64,000 nucleotides of DNA from Synechococcus sp. BIOS-E4-1. GTDB taxonomy: Bacteria > Cyanobacteriota > Cyanobacteriia > PCC-6307 > Cyanobiaceae. The DNA lies in NCBI RefSeq assembly GCF_014279995.1, contig NZ_CP047935.1, positions 2,377,494 to 2,441,493 on the forward strand. The letters are read 5' to 3'. Position numbers and translations under genes: made by a program. Within the stretch, counting starts at the first letter, position 1; each line of letters begins with the position of its first letter. Shown here piece after piece: positions 14,855 through 23,666 of the stretch. The notes beneath the pieces were generated by a model. The model saw only the letters and a list, made by a program, of their open reading frames with translations. It was not told the origin of the DNA and searched no databases.

Positions 14855-16396
14855 TCAGACCCGCGCAATGCACAAGCGCTCCAGCTTGGCTTCGAGATAG
14901 TTCAGGAAAGGTGTGCTGGAAAGACTGCGACCGGAGACCTTCTCCACAAGCTGTTCAGCATTGAGGGCACGCCCGATGGGATGGACGTTCTCCCTCAGCC
15001 AGCCGAGCATGACGCTCAGATCACCACGGCGGACATGCTCTTCGGGGGAACCGATCGCCGTCTGCATCGCTTCGCTCAGCTGTGCACTGATCAGATGTCC
15101 GAGCAGATAGGACGGGAAGTAGCCGAACAGACCTTCACTCCAGTGCACATCCTGGAGGCAGCCCTGCGCATCATCAGCAGGGGTGACTCCCAGCAGTTCG
15201 CGGTAACGACGATTCCATTCGCTCGGGAGATCCTCCACCGGCAGCCCCTGTTCCAGCAGAGCCAGCTCAAGATCCGTCCGCACCAGGATGTGAAGTCCAT
15301 AGCTGAGTTCGTCAGCTTCCACCCGGTTGCATCCTGGCGCCATCGGATTCATCGCCTGCCAGAGATCCGCTGCTGACTCAAGAGGTGCGCCCGCAGAGGC
15401 AAAGCGTTCCCACCAGAGTTCCGAGAAGGGCTGACTGCGGGCCACCCGGTTCTCCCAGAACAGCGACTGACTTTCATGCACCGCCATCGACGTGGCCTGG
15501 CCGAGAGGCCAGGCAAACCACTGATGCGTGCTGGTCGGCAGTCCCTGCTCATAGAGCGAATGTCCCCACTCATGGGCTGTGGCCAGAAAACAGGACAGAG
15601 GCTGACCAGCCACCACGCGCGTGGTGATGCGGAAGTCGCGAGGCCCCAAGGTGATCGAGAAGGGGTGGGGCGAAGCAGCCACGCATGTGATCCCCTTGTC
15701 CCTGCCCCAGTCGCTGAGCAGCTGATCACAGAGCTGCTGCTGGGTTGATGTGGGCAGATCCCAACTGAGAGTCGACGGTCTGGGACTGCCCTTGAGTTGC
15801 TCCAGTAGTTCGGGCAAGCGTCTGCGCAGCGGCGCAAACAGATCCTGAAGCCGCTGCAATGTGAGATCAGGCTCGAACGGCTGCGCGAGTGTTTCCCAGC
15901 AACTTCGCGGTTCTGCCAGCTGACGGGCCTGTTCCTGACGCAACTCGACCATCCGACGGAGAGCCGGCGCAAAAAGTGAAAAGTCGGAAGTGCGGCGGGC
16001 CTGTTGCCAGAGGTCGTAACCCTGGGATTTGGCTGTGGCAAGAGCACTGACAAGATCCGGATCAAGTGCCTGCTGCCGGCGGAGATCCTGCTCAAGCAGG
16101 TCCAGATTGCGGGCCTGGCCACTGATGACTTCAGGGTGATCAACACTGTTGGCGCGAATTCGCCAGTCCTCACGGGCTGCCGCAATCAGCTGCGCGTAGT
16201 GCTCTGAACTCTGGCGTGCATGGAGCTGGCGAGCCAGCAGAGCCAGTTGCTCACCCCGCCAGGCTGAACCACCGCTTGGCATTCGGGTGTTCTGATCCCA
16301 GTAGAGAGTCCTGGTTATGGAATCCATAACCTGGGTTTCGTGAAGGTGCGAGCCAAGACGATCCCAAGCCGTTATCCCGGCAGCCATTGGCTTCAT
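14855..16396 (-). CDS. thermostable carboxypeptidase, M32 family (carboxypeptidase Taq)
   Basis: A zinc metallocarboxypeptidase that removes C-terminal residues with broad specificity. The 513-residue chain carries the M32 motif HEWGH (in ATAHEWGHSLYEQGLP, about residue 275) and the downstream metal ligand in VHESQSLFWEN. The N-terminal SITRTLYWDQNTRMPSGGS is also typical, as is the extended helical body. All expected catalytic residues are present. Divergent from nothing close; an 89-base gap follows upstream before the next minus-strand small gene. Confidence 0.92.
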   Translation of the reverse strand: MKPMAAGITAWDRLGSHLHETQVMDSITRTLYWDQNTRMPSGGSAWRGEQLALLARQLHARQSSEHYAQLIAAAREDWRIRANSVDHPEVISGQARNLDLLEQDLRRQQALDPDLVSALATAKSQGYDLWQQARRTSDFSLFAPALRRMVELRQEQARQLAEPRSCWETLAQPFEPDLTLQRLQDLFAPLRRRLPELLEQLKGSPRPSTLSWDLPTSTQQQLCDQLLSDWGRDKGITCVAASPHPFSITLGPRDFRITTRVVAGQPLSCFLATAHEWGHSLYEQGLPTSTHQWFAWPLGQATSMAVHESQSLFWENRVARSQPFSELWWERFASAGAPLESAADLWQAMNPMAPGCNRVEADELSYGLHILVRTDLELALLEQGLPVEDLPSEWNRRYRELLGVTPADDAQGCLQDVHWSEGLFGYFPSYLLGHLISAQLSEAMQTAIGSPEEHVRRGDLSVMLGWLRENVHPIGRALNAEQLVEKVSGRSLSSTPFLNYLEAKLERLCIARV

Positions 16397-16486
16397 CGAT
16401 CTGGAAAGACCTTAACGAGCTTCAAGATCGGAGCACAGATCCAACAACGCAGATCACTGATGCGCTTGCGCTCCATCCATGCGCCA

Positions 16487-16693
16487 TCAGGACAGCTCCT
16501 GATCGTCGTTCGCACTGGAATCCGGCTCCCCACCTTCAGCTTTCAGAGCCCTCTCCAGGGCATTGACCTGGGCTGTTCTCTCAGGGGATTCAACAATGAC
16601 GTTGACTTGTCGGACAGCGACGAGCTTCCGCCACAACAGAGCGATCAGCCAGGAGGCCGTGGCGAAGACTGCTGCTAAATACAGGAGTCGCAT
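16487..16693 (-). CDS. small single-pass membrane protein, unknown
   Basis: A 68-residue protein with one N-terminal hydrophobic helix (LYLAAVFATASWLIALLW), then a charged, probably cytoplasmic tail with a short helix (ERTAQVNALERALKAEGG) and an acidic end. I do not recognise a family. Strand and spacing suggest it may be co-transcribed with the M32 peptidase downstream. Codon use is like the core genome. Confidence 0.6.
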   Translation of the reverse strand: MRLLYLAAVFATASWLIALLWRKLVAVRQVNVIVESPERTAQVNALERALKAEGGEPDSSANDDQELS

Positions 16694-16770
16694 GATCTCC
16701 CAAGATCTGTCGGGAACGCTGTTCTAATTGAAACAGCGGTTACAGGGCGGAGTCGGGATTGACTCTCCGC

Positions 16771-16914
16771 TCAGGGCAACTCTTCGCCGTCTTCAGGAGA
16801 GCCTCGCTCCTGATCCGTCTGTTCCTCGAGAGTCAGCCGTTTCAACTGACGCTGGGCATCCTGGCGTCGGAACAGCTCATGAAATCGATTGATCAAATAG
16901 TCGACGTCTGTCAT
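16771..16914 (-). CDS. small hypothetical protein, 47 residues
   Basis: A short frame beginning MTDVDYLINRFHELFRRQ and ending EDGEELP. It is highly charged with a likely amphipathic helix (FRRQDAQRQLKRLTLEEQ) and no membrane segment. It lies on the same strand as its neighbours on both sides, 77 bases upstream of the 68-residue membrane protein. I judge it real from its composition and regular placement; no family can be named. Confidence 0.5.
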   Translation of the reverse strand: MTDVDYLINRFHELFRRQDAQRQLKRLTLEEQTDQERGSPEDGEELP

Positions 16915-16995
16915 GACTCAAGCTCTCCGACACAGGCTGACCGCTCCATCACTACATTGTCTCGCGGATTTGTCGATTGGTTCAGGTCGATTGGT

Positions 16996-17241
16996 TCAGT
17001 CCTTGCGGCAATAGCCACCGCCCATGGGATTCCAACCGGAGGGACAGTTGTCATCCATTGCCGGGCGAAGGGTATAGCTCATTAATCCAAGAGCGCTGCA
17101 CTTGCCGTTCGACAGATCGATGTAACCCATCGGGCACTCAGCAGTGAGTTTCTTGACCACCCGTTGCGCCCTTGCCGGAAGCACTGAAACGCTATCCATC
17201 GGGACAAGGATCAGCAGAATCCAGACCAGTCTGTTGATCAT
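16996..17241 (-). CDS. small secreted cysteine-containing protein
   Basis: An 81-residue protein with a signal peptide (MINRLVWILLILVPMDSVSV, then LPARAQ). The mature part contains four cysteines in two similar elements (AECPMGYIDLSNGKCSALG and DNCPSGWNPMGGGYC), each a CP..G motif with a second Cys about ten residues on. That suggests two internal disulfide loops. Function unknown. ATG 17241 is chosen since it begins the signal peptide; an upstream start at 17265 would bury it. Confidence 0.65.
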   Translation of the reverse strand: MINRLVWILLILVPMDSVSVLPARAQRVVKKLTAECPMGYIDLSNGKCSALGLMSYTLRPAMDDNCPSGWNPMGGGYCRKD

Positions 17242-17302
17242 CTGTTGACCACAACCGCTGCTCACGCTCCAGGCTAGAGCTGAAGTTCAGAGATGATGAT
17301 CA

Positions 17303-17584
17303 ATGGCAGCACTGCTCAGCCTTCAGGATCGTGAAAACCTACGAGCCACTCTGAAGCAGTGGCAGGTGGGGGATGAACGCCTCAAACGACAGTGGCAGTT
17401 CAGCGACTTCAGTGAGGCATTCGCCTTCATGACAAGGGTTGCCCTGCTGGCTGAAGCAAAACAGCATCATCCCAACTGGAGCAATGTCTACAACCGGGTG
17501 ACGATCGAGCTGACCACCCACGACCTGGGAGGACTCAGCAATCTGGATGCAGAGCTGGCGCAATCCATCGACGCCCTGCAGTGA
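17303..17584 (+). CDS. pterin-4a-carbinolamine dehydratase
   Basis: Dehydrates 4a-hydroxy-tetrahydropterin; in bacteria it recycles the pterin cofactor of aromatic hydroxylases and may act in other pterin chemistry. The 93-residue protein is a complete PCD/DCoH domain with the signature [15 protein letters not shown] (two adjacent catalytic histidines and the Pro-x-Trp) and a C-terminal [12 protein letters not shown]. It lies 37 bases before the CobW-type GTPase on the same strand. A PCD next to a COG0523 GTPase is a known zinc-related pairing in some bacteria. Confidence 0.93.
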   Translation: MAALLSLQDRENLRATLKQWQVGDERLKRQWQFSDFSEAFAFMTRVALLAEAKQHHPNWSNVYNRVTIELTTHDLGGLSNLDAELAQSIDALQ

Positions 17585-17621
17585 GCCGCTGCCAAAATGG
17601 ATGAAGGAAGGGAATTTTTCT

Positions 17622-18707
17622 ATGACAACCAGCGTGAAGCGAGCCGCGGTGCCGGTGACGATTCTCACTGGTTTTCTCGGAGCAGGGAAAACAACACTGT
17701 TGAACCACATCCTGAGCAATCAGGAGGGGCTTAAAACAGCTGTGCTTGTCAATGAATTCGGGGAGATCGGAATCGACAATGAGTTGGTGGTCAGCACCAA
17801 TGAGGACATGGTCGAACTGAGCAACGGATGCATCTGCTGCTCGATCAACGGCGAGCTGCTTGATGCCGTGGACCGCATCCTCAACAGACCCAAACCCGTC
17901 GAATATCTGGTGGTTGAAACCACGGGTCTGGCTGATCCGCTGCCCGTTGCAATGACATTCCTGGGCAGCGAGCTGCGTGATTTGACAAGGCTCGATTCAA
18001 TCATCACCTTGATTGATGCCGAGAACTTCGGAGCAGAGGCCATTGCCAGCGAAGTCGGTCGATCACAGGTGATTTATGGCGACATCCTGATGCTCAACAA
18101 GACCGATCTTGTTGATGAAAGTCGCGTGAAGGATGTCGAACAACAGCTGCGCGACGTCAAGAAAGATGCGCGCATCCTGCACTCAGTGAAGGGAGATGTG
18201 CCGCTGCCCCTTCTGCTGAGCGTGGGTCTGTTCGAATCCGACCGGGTGGTGAACGAAGGCCACGATCACGGACACAGCCACGATCACGGGCACAGCCATG
18301 ACCATGGGCACAGCCACGACGACGGACACAGCCATGACCATGGGCATAGCCACGATCATGAACACAGCCATGACCACGGGCACGACCATGGATCCGCTGA
18401 TCATCTGGCCATTGAAGGATTCACGTCACTGTCCTTCTCAAGCAGTGATCCCTTTGATCTGAGAGCCTTTCAGAATTTTCTCGACAATCATCTGCCCGAA
18501 AGCGTTTTTCGAGCAAAGGGAATTCTCTGGTTCAAGGAAAGCGAGCGACGTCACGTGTTCCACCTGGCGGGCAAACGGTTCTCAATCGACGACAGCGACT
18601 GGAATGGAACCCGAAAGAACCAACTGGTACTGATCGGTCGTGGTCTCGACCATAATTCCCTGAGACATCAGCTTCAAGAGTGCGTTGTCGTGCCTGTTGA
18701 TCAGTAA
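17622..18707 (+). CDS. CobW/COG0523-family GTPase with histidine-rich loop
   Basis: A metallochaperone-type G3E GTPase, 361 residues. Residues 10-30 hold the Walker A (TGFLGAGKTTLLNH); the metal-binding CxCC motif is in NGCICCSING; the Walker B region and NKTD base motif follow. From about residue 210 comes a long His/Asp/Gly repeat (HDHGHSHDHGHS repeated) with more than 20 histidines, then the CobW C-terminal domain (GILWFKESERRHVFHLAG). Such proteins are thought to deliver zinc or cobalt. ATG 17622 follows GGAAGGGAA. Neighbour to a pterin dehydratase. Confidence 0.92.
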   Translation: MTTSVKRAAVPVTILTGFLGAGKTTLLNHILSNQEGLKTAVLVNEFGEIGIDNELVVSTNEDMVELSNGCICCSINGELLDAVDRILNRPKPVEYLVVETTGLADPLPVAMTFLGSELRDLTRLDSIITLIDAENFGAEAIASEVGRSQVIYGDILMLNKTDLVDESRVKDVEQQLRDVKKDARILHSVKGDVPLPLLLSVGLFESDRVVNEGHDHGHSHDHGHSHDHGHSHDDGHSHDHGHSHDHEHSHDHGHDHGSADHLAIEGFTSLSFSSSDPFDLRAFQNFLDNHLPESVFRAKGILWFKESERRHVFHLAGKRFSIDDSDWNGTRKNQLVLIGRGLDHNSLRHQLQECVVVPVDQ

Positions 18708-18771
18708 GTGGGGGCGAAGTTGCCCCGTATTCAGCAAAGTTGATTAGGGTGTCATTCAATGAGGAGAGGGC

Positions 18772-18918
18772 ATGGTTGAAGTTCTCGCGGCTGGTGGTCT
18801 GTTGATGGCTCTGGCGCTTGCCTTCTGGCTGCTGCTCGATTCCGATGATGACAATGGCGGTGGTGGCTTGATGGAGCCAGCCCTGGTTCCCATCCCCGTT
18901 CGTCGCAACGATCGCTGA
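18772..18918 (+). CDS. small membrane protein, 48 residues
   Basis: A short gene with a strong ribosome-binding site (GAGGAGAGG directly upstream) encoding MVEVLAAGGLLMALALAFWL and then a polar end with DSDDDNGGGG and VRRNDR. One hydrophobic helix followed by an acidic, glycine-rich tail suggests a single-pass membrane peptide. It is followed by a clear intrinsic terminator at 18949. Function unknown. Confidence 0.65.
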   Translation: MVEVLAAGGLLMALALAFWLLLDSDDDNGGGGLMEPALVPIPVRRNDR

Positions 18919-18948
18919 ACAGCAGCTTGAAAGCCCTATCACCTTCAA

Positions 18949-18975
18949 AACCCTCACCTGGCGTGAGGGTTTTTT
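18949..18975 (+). terminator. intrinsic terminator after the 48-residue gene
   Basis: AACCCTCAC, loop CTGGC, GTGAGGGTT, with six T ending at 18975. A clean Rho-independent terminator closing the unit that ends with the small membrane protein. Confidence 0.85.
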
Positions 18976-19158
18976 GATGCACGTATCCAGGTTATTGAAT
19001 ACGCTTCTCAAAATCGCCCTTAAGCGTGTCTTCCCAGCATTCCTGTCGCGACACAACGGACTCGTTCTGCCTGGAGAACGCCACAGCTACTGGCTCCAGC
19101 GAACAGAGCCGAAAGCCTGCTCAGCTCCTGATCACCAGTCCTTGCAAGTGACTCAAGC

Positions 19159-20733
19159 GTGAATAGCGACAGTTCCTCCATGGCAGATCCCCTTCGGCAA
19201 GGAGTGCTCACGCGTACGCGCAGCTTGCTGTCAGGCCGCTTTTGGCTGGTGGCAGGAGCCGTGGCAATTGCGTTCTTGGCCCTGCTTCCTGTCATCGGCC
19301 TGCTGGGCGAAGGACTCAGTGGCGTAAGCAGCGGCAATGCCAGCCTCAGGCCGGACGGTCTGCTCCAGATCCGCGGCACGGTTGTGCTACTCCTCGGCAC
19401 CAGCCTGATGGGAGGTGTGATCGGAACCGCCAACGGTTGGCTGCTGGCGAACTGCCGATTCCCAGGCCGCCGCTGGCTGCGGATTGCCCAGCTGCTGCCA
19501 CTGGCCAATCCGTCGTATCTGCTGGCGGCGACTCTGGTGGATATCGGCAGTCTGGAGGGAATCACCATCAACGGGATGGGATGGGGAATCGTTGTGATGG
19601 CGCTGACCACCTACCCCTATGTCTTCCTGCTGAGCACCGAAAGCTTCACGATCTGTGGACGCCGGCAACTGGAAGCTTGCCGCTCGCTGGGTGTGGGGCC
19701 CTGGAACAGTTTCCGCCGCATTGCACTGCCCATGGCCTTGCCGGCGATCGGTGCAGGCATTGCCCTCATGGGCATGGAGGTTTTGAATGAATATGGTGCC
19801 GTGCAACTGCTCGGCATTCCCAGTCTTTCAGCTGGAATTATCGAGGCCTGGAGAATCGAGGGCAATCCCGCTGGTGCTGTGGGTCTTGCTCTGATCACAC
19901 TCTGCATCGTGATGGTGCTTCTGTTCGGCGAACGCAGACTGCGCAGCCGCAGCCGCCGCTGGTCAGAAGGCGTTGCAGGAGGAGAATCTCCTGCATGGAT
20001 GCTGAGCGGCGGAAGGGCCTTCGCAGCCCAGGTGCTTGGAGCTTTACCTCCCCTGATCACCCTTGGCATTCCGCTGTTGTGGGGCGCAATGAACTGGCAG
20101 CAGTTGGCCACCGGTCTGACACCAGAATTGCTGCTGCTCACCCTGCGCACTTTGGGTCTCGCACTGGCAGCGACCCTGCTGGCGGGCCTGGCGGCAATGT
20201 TGCTGGCCATTGCCAAACGCTGGAGTCCTGCCAGATGGCTCAGAGGTGTGACTTTTCTTGCGGGCATGGGCTACGCCATTCCAGGGGCAGTTCTGGCGCT
20301 GGCTCTGCTGGTGATCGGCGCCCCATGGCAACTGTCTCCAATCCTGCTTCTGCTCTGGGGATACAGCGATCGCTTCCTCGCAGTGAACAAGGGGGGCATT
20401 GATGCAGCTCTGGAGCGACTCTCTCCCAGCCTTGACGAAGCAGCAACAGGGCTGGGCTTGCGTTGGCCGGCCGTGCTCAGACGGGTTCATCTGCCGCTTC
20501 TACGAGGCCCGATCCTCGTTGGCAGCCTGTTGGTGTTCGTGGACACCGTCAAGGAGCTGCCGCTCACATTCGCGCTACGACCTTTCGATTTCGACACGCT
20601 TGCGGTGAGGGTGTTTCAGTACGCAGGTGATGAGCGACTCGCCGCTGCGGTCTGGCCGGCGCTGATGATCCTGGTCCTGGGTCTGATTGCTTCATCAGCT
20701 CTGGTGCCGCGATTGGATCGGGATTCGGAGTAG
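19159..20733 (+). CDS. ABC transporter permease, Fe3+-type (two-domain)
   Basis: A 524-residue permease with two tandem BPD_transp_1 domains, the layout of the iron(III) permeases FutB/SfuB. The first EAA loop is EACRSLGVGPWNSFRRIALPM, the second DEAATGLGLRWPAVLRRVHLP; about twelve helices. It would import Fe3+ (or another substrate) from a periplasmic binding protein using an ATPase. Neither partner is next to it. GTG 19159 or the in-frame ATG 19180 may start it. The following minus-strand gene is convergent with only 9 bases between. Confidence 0.88.
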   Translation: MNSDSSSMADPLRQGVLTRTRSLLSGRFWLVAGAVAIAFLALLPVIGLLGEGLSGVSSGNASLRPDGLLQIRGTVVLLLGTSLMGGVIGTANGWLLANCRFPGRRWLRIAQLLPLANPSYLLAATLVDIGSLEGITINGMGWGIVVMALTTYPYVFLLSTESFTICGRRQLEACRSLGVGPWNSFRRIALPMALPAIGAGIALMGMEVLNEYGAVQLLGIPSLSAGIIEAWRIEGNPAGAVGLALITLCIVMVLLFGERRLRSRSRRWSEGVAGGESPAWMLSGGRAFAAQVLGALPPLITLGIPLLWGAMNWQQLATGLTPELLLLTLRTLGLALAATLLAGLAAMLLAIAKRWSPARWLRGVTFLAGMGYAIPGAVLALALLVIGAPWQLSPILLLLWGYSDRFLAVNKGGIDAALERLSPSLDEAATGLGLRWPAVLRRVHLPLLRGPILVGSLLVFVDTVKELPLTFALRPFDFDTLAVRVFQYAGDERLAAAVWPALMILVLGLIASSALVPRLDRDSE

Positions 20734-20742
20734 AGGTCGGGA

Positions 20743-21810
20743 TCAGAAGGCGAAACGATTGGGCACACAATCCGGCCCGCGCCGCGGAGCCAGAACGGAC
20801 AGCCAGCTGCTCTGGAAAGGGTGAAAACCATCGTCACTCACCAGCACCAGCGGAATTCGACCATCTTTCATCACCGGTCCCCAGGCCATTCCCTCCCAAT
20901 TGGCTGATGGCAGGCCACTCGCCAACAGATCCCAGCTTTGCAACGCTTGAATCGGCGGAGCGGACGGCGACTCACTTCCCGGCAGACGCAGAACCTGAAG
21001 ATGGGCAGACCACCCCACAGGCAAGGCAAAACTGCGCAGCAGCGCCAGAACTGCTGGGCCCTCTCCCAAGGCCAGCAGTTCAGTCAAACCCAGCTTCAGA
21101 CTGACCGCTGCACCCGCAGGTCCGATCTCGACCCCCCCATGGGGCTCAAGCCGATGATCCGAACCGGAGCGCAAACGAGCGAACCGCACCCAGTCCTTGC
21201 CCTGCTGAGCGCTGTCCTGAATCAGTGGAGCCTCGGCTGCCATGACCAGATCACCGGATGCCATCTGCGTGAGTGCTTCAGGCCCTTTGTTGGCAGCAAG
21301 TCCCTGCCCCTCTGTCTCTTGCCAATCAGCAAGTAGGGGGACCTCGCGCTGCAGGCGTCCGTTCAAGAGGTTGTAACTCTGCAGTCTTGCCCTTCTCTCA
21401 GGGCGTCGGCGCCCCTCACTGACGATCCAGATCTGATTGCCGTTAAGCACCAGCCCCTCACCGTCAAAGTCCGCCGGCAGAGATGAACCCTCTCGCCCCC
21501 TCAACAGCAGACGTCGACCACCTTGCAGCGATGCCTGCTCACCTTGCAGTAAACGGCTCAGGCCAGTGAACGACACCAAGTAGCCCGTGGTTGCGTCGCT
21601 TAGCAACCAGAGACGGTCCTCCTTCCGCTGATAGGCCACTGCAGAGAAGCCACCAACACGATCTCCATCCAAGCCTCGCCCTGGGAGTTCAATGTTGTGA
21701 ATCAACTCCCAGCCAGCCGCCAGAGGGCAAGGAAGTGCCTGTGCTGGCGATGGCAAAGCCGGCAAGGCTGCGGCCATCATGTTTTTAGGTACCAAGGTCG
21801 ATTGGAACAT
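20743..21810 (-). CDS. esterase-like activity of phytase domain protein, exported
   Basis: A 355-residue beta-propeller-type protein of the phytase-like esterase family (PF13449 type), suggested by ELPGRGLDGDRVGGFSAVAY, LPADFDGEGLVLNGNQIWIVSEG and NWEGMAWGP. The substrate is unknown. Depending on the start (ATG 21810, 21780 or 21777) it has a short signal-like N-terminus (MMAAALPALPSPAQA). An even earlier start at 21870 gives a Val/Ala repeat that is really the antisense of the histidine-rich CDF N-terminus, so I reject it. Divergent from the CDF gene with overlapping start regions. Confidence 0.75.
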   Translation of the reverse strand: MFQSTLVPKNMMAAALPALPSPAQALPCPLAAGWELIHNIELPGRGLDGDRVGGFSAVAYQRKEDRLWLLSDATTGYLVSFTGLSRLLQGEQASLQGGRRLLLRGREGSSLPADFDGEGLVLNGNQIWIVSEGRRRPERRARLQSYNLLNGRLQREVPLLADWQETEGQGLAANKGPEALTQMASGDLVMAAEAPLIQDSAQQGKDWVRFARLRSGSDHRLEPHGGVEIGPAGAAVSLKLGLTELLALGEGPAVLALLRSFALPVGWSAHLQVLRLPGSESPSAPPIQALQSWDLLASGLPSANWEGMAWGPVMKDGRIPLVLVSDDGFHPFQSSWLSVLAPRRGPDCVPNRFAF

Positions 21811-22719
21811 CATCAGCACAGCCACGACCACGGCCACAGCCACAGCCACGGGCACGGCCAAAGTCGACAAGCATTCCGGTGGACGGTTCTGCTCAATGCC
21901 AGCCTGAGCGGTTTGCAGATCGCCGTTGGGATCGCCTTCGGATCGATCGCACTGATCGGCGATGCCCTACACAACGTCGGTGACGTGATGGGACTCCTGC
22001 TGGGCTGGGGAGCGGAGAGCCTGAGCCAGAGACCTGCCAAGGGTCGGTTTAGTTATGGCTTCGGACGCTCCACCCAGCTGGCAGCCGTCGCCAACGCCGT
22101 CTTGATCCTGATGGCCTCCGCAGTGGTCTGCGTGGAGTCCATCCAGCGATTCCGACAACCGGAGCTGGTGGTGGCGTGGCCGGTCGCCATCGCAGCAGGC
22201 GCTGGCCTGGTGGTGAACCTGGTCTCCGCCCGCCTGTTCGGTTCAGATCACCATGGTGATCTGAACCGCCGAGCTGCTGCTCTTCACCTGCTCGGAGATG
22301 CAGCGGTCTCAGCGGCGGTGCTGCTGAGCGCCTTGGTGACCTCCATCACCCGCTGGACATGGATTGATCCCCTCACAGGTCTTGGAGTTGGCCTGAGCGT
22401 GGGATGGCTGGGGATCATGTTGTTGCGCGATGGCCTCGCCGAGCTGATGGATGAAGTTCCCCATCGGATTGATCCAGCCGCCGTTTTGGCCGATCTGCAA
22501 GCCATGCCAGAGGTGCAGGGCGTCCATCATCTGCACATCTGGTCCATCGGCGGAACGCGGGTGGCCCTCACTGTTCACCTGCAGAGAGATGCGGGCCTGA
22601 GCGATCAGGATCCGCAGCTGCTGAGCGGGGTTCGGCAGGCGATGCAACACAAGGGCATCGAGCACTGCACGGTTCAGCTGGAGGAGCCCGATGAGGACTG
22701 CGGAGAATCACTCAGCTGA
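21802..22719 (+). CDS. cation diffusion facilitator (zinc-type) transporter
   Basis: Exports Zn2+ or a similar divalent metal in exchange for protons. The chain has a His-rich N-terminus (EHHQHSHDHGHSHSHGHGQ), six helices, the metal-site motifs DALHNVGD in helix 2 and HLLGDA in helix 5, and a C-terminal cytoplasmic domain (VQGVHHLHIWSIGG). No ATG fits; the TTG at 21802 places the His-rich segment at the very N-terminus (305 residues), as in ZitB/CzcD, and I prefer it to an earlier start at 21697. Convergent with the next gene, overlapping it by 46 bases. Confidence 0.88.
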   Translation: MEHHQHSHDHGHSHSHGHGQSRQAFRWTVLLNASLSGLQIAVGIAFGSIALIGDALHNVGDVMGLLLGWGAESLSQRPAKGRFSYGFGRSTQLAAVANAVLILMASAVVCVESIQRFRQPELVVAWPVAIAAGAGLVVNLVSARLFGSDHHGDLNRRAAALHLLGDAAVSAAVLLSALVTSITRWTWIDPLTGLGVGLSVGWLGIMLLRDGLAELMDEVPHRIDPAAVLADLQAMPEVQGVHHLHIWSIGGTRVALTVHLQRDAGLSDQDPQLLSGVRQAMQHKGIEHCTVQLEEPDEDCGESLS

Positions 22720-23666
22720 GCGACGCGCAGGGCGATCAGACCATCCATTTTCACGCCTGCAGCAGCCAGTAGATCCGCAAGAGTGACCACGAGGCGATAA
22801 CTGAGTGCCACGGCGAGGAGTGCTGCCTCCGGCACGGATGAACCCAGGCGCAGCAGCAGAATCGCCTCGAATACACCAAGCCCCCCTGGAGCAGCGGGAA
22901 CCACAAGCCCTGTGGCCCAGGCCAGGGCAAAGGCTGCCATCCAGCTGCCGATCGGCAGCACCGGGGTCAGACCGAACACCTGAATGCAGCACCAGAAACC
23001 GGAGAAGCGTGAAGCGATGAACACCAGCTCGGCCATCAGAGGTGCCCAGGGGTAATCCTTGCGGCCACTTCCCAACTGATCCAGGGGAGGCAAGGAGGCC
23101 AGATCGGGATCAGAGCGGTTGAGTTGCCGCAAACGACTGCGTTCAAGCCGGCAGAGCAAGGGCTCTCTCCAGCGTGGAAGCAGGAGCAGTGCAGGCAGTG
23201 GTGCCAGCAAGGCCAGTCCGTTCTGCCAACCACCAAAGGGCACCCAGAGCAGGGCCGCCACCGCCATCAACATGGGCTCAAGCAAGACGGACACCAGTGC
23301 CGGCCCCGTACCGATCGAAGGCCCCAAAGCCCTCACCCGCCGAAGGAAATGCCACACCCCGCCGGGCAGATACTTGAGCAGATTGCTGCTCAGATATAGA
23401 GGCAGCAGCGGTGTTGAGCCTGTGCCATATCCCAGCCAACCCACCAGCACCTGCCAAGCGCCCGCATTCACGAGCAAACTCAGCCAACTGAGGCCGAGGG
23501 CCAGCACAAGCCACCACCAGCCTTGTGTTGTGATCGAGAGCGAGCGCAGTCCCACGGCATGACCGGCCAGCGCCCAACCCACAAATCCAAGCGCCAGCAG
23601 GGTGATCCACAGCTTCAGGCCTCCCGGGAGCTTCAGCGAAAGCAGGGATCTGAAACGCTTCAGCAT
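22674..23666 (-). CDS. UPF0104/LPG-synthase-like integral membrane protein
   Basis: A 330-residue membrane protein of the lysylphosphatidylglycerol synthase transmembrane (UPF0104) type, with about seven or eight helices. Recognisable are NLLKYLPGGVWHFLRR near residue 95 and the VVPAAPGGLGVFEAILLLRLG motif near residue 265. It has no aminoacyltransferase domain, so it is probably a lipid flippase-like or unknown membrane protein. ATG 23666 overlaps the end of larC by 7 bases. It is the last gene of a four-gene minus-strand operon. Confidence 0.8.
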   Translation of the reverse strand: MLKRFRSLLSLKLPGGLKLWITLLALGFVGWALAGHAVGLRSLSITTQGWWWLVLALGLSWLSLLVNAGAWQVLVGWLGYGTGSTPLLPLYLSSNLLKYLPGGVWHFLRRVRALGPSIGTGPALVSVLLEPMLMAVAALLWVPFGGWQNGLALLAPLPALLLLPRWREPLLCRLERSRLRQLNRSDPDLASLPPLDQLGSGRKDYPWAPLMAELVFIASRFSGFWCCIQVFGLTPVLPIGSWMAAFALAWATGLVVPAAPGGLGVFEAILLLRLGSSVPEAALLAVALSYRLVVTLADLLAAAGVKMDGLIALRVAQLSDSPQSSSGSSS

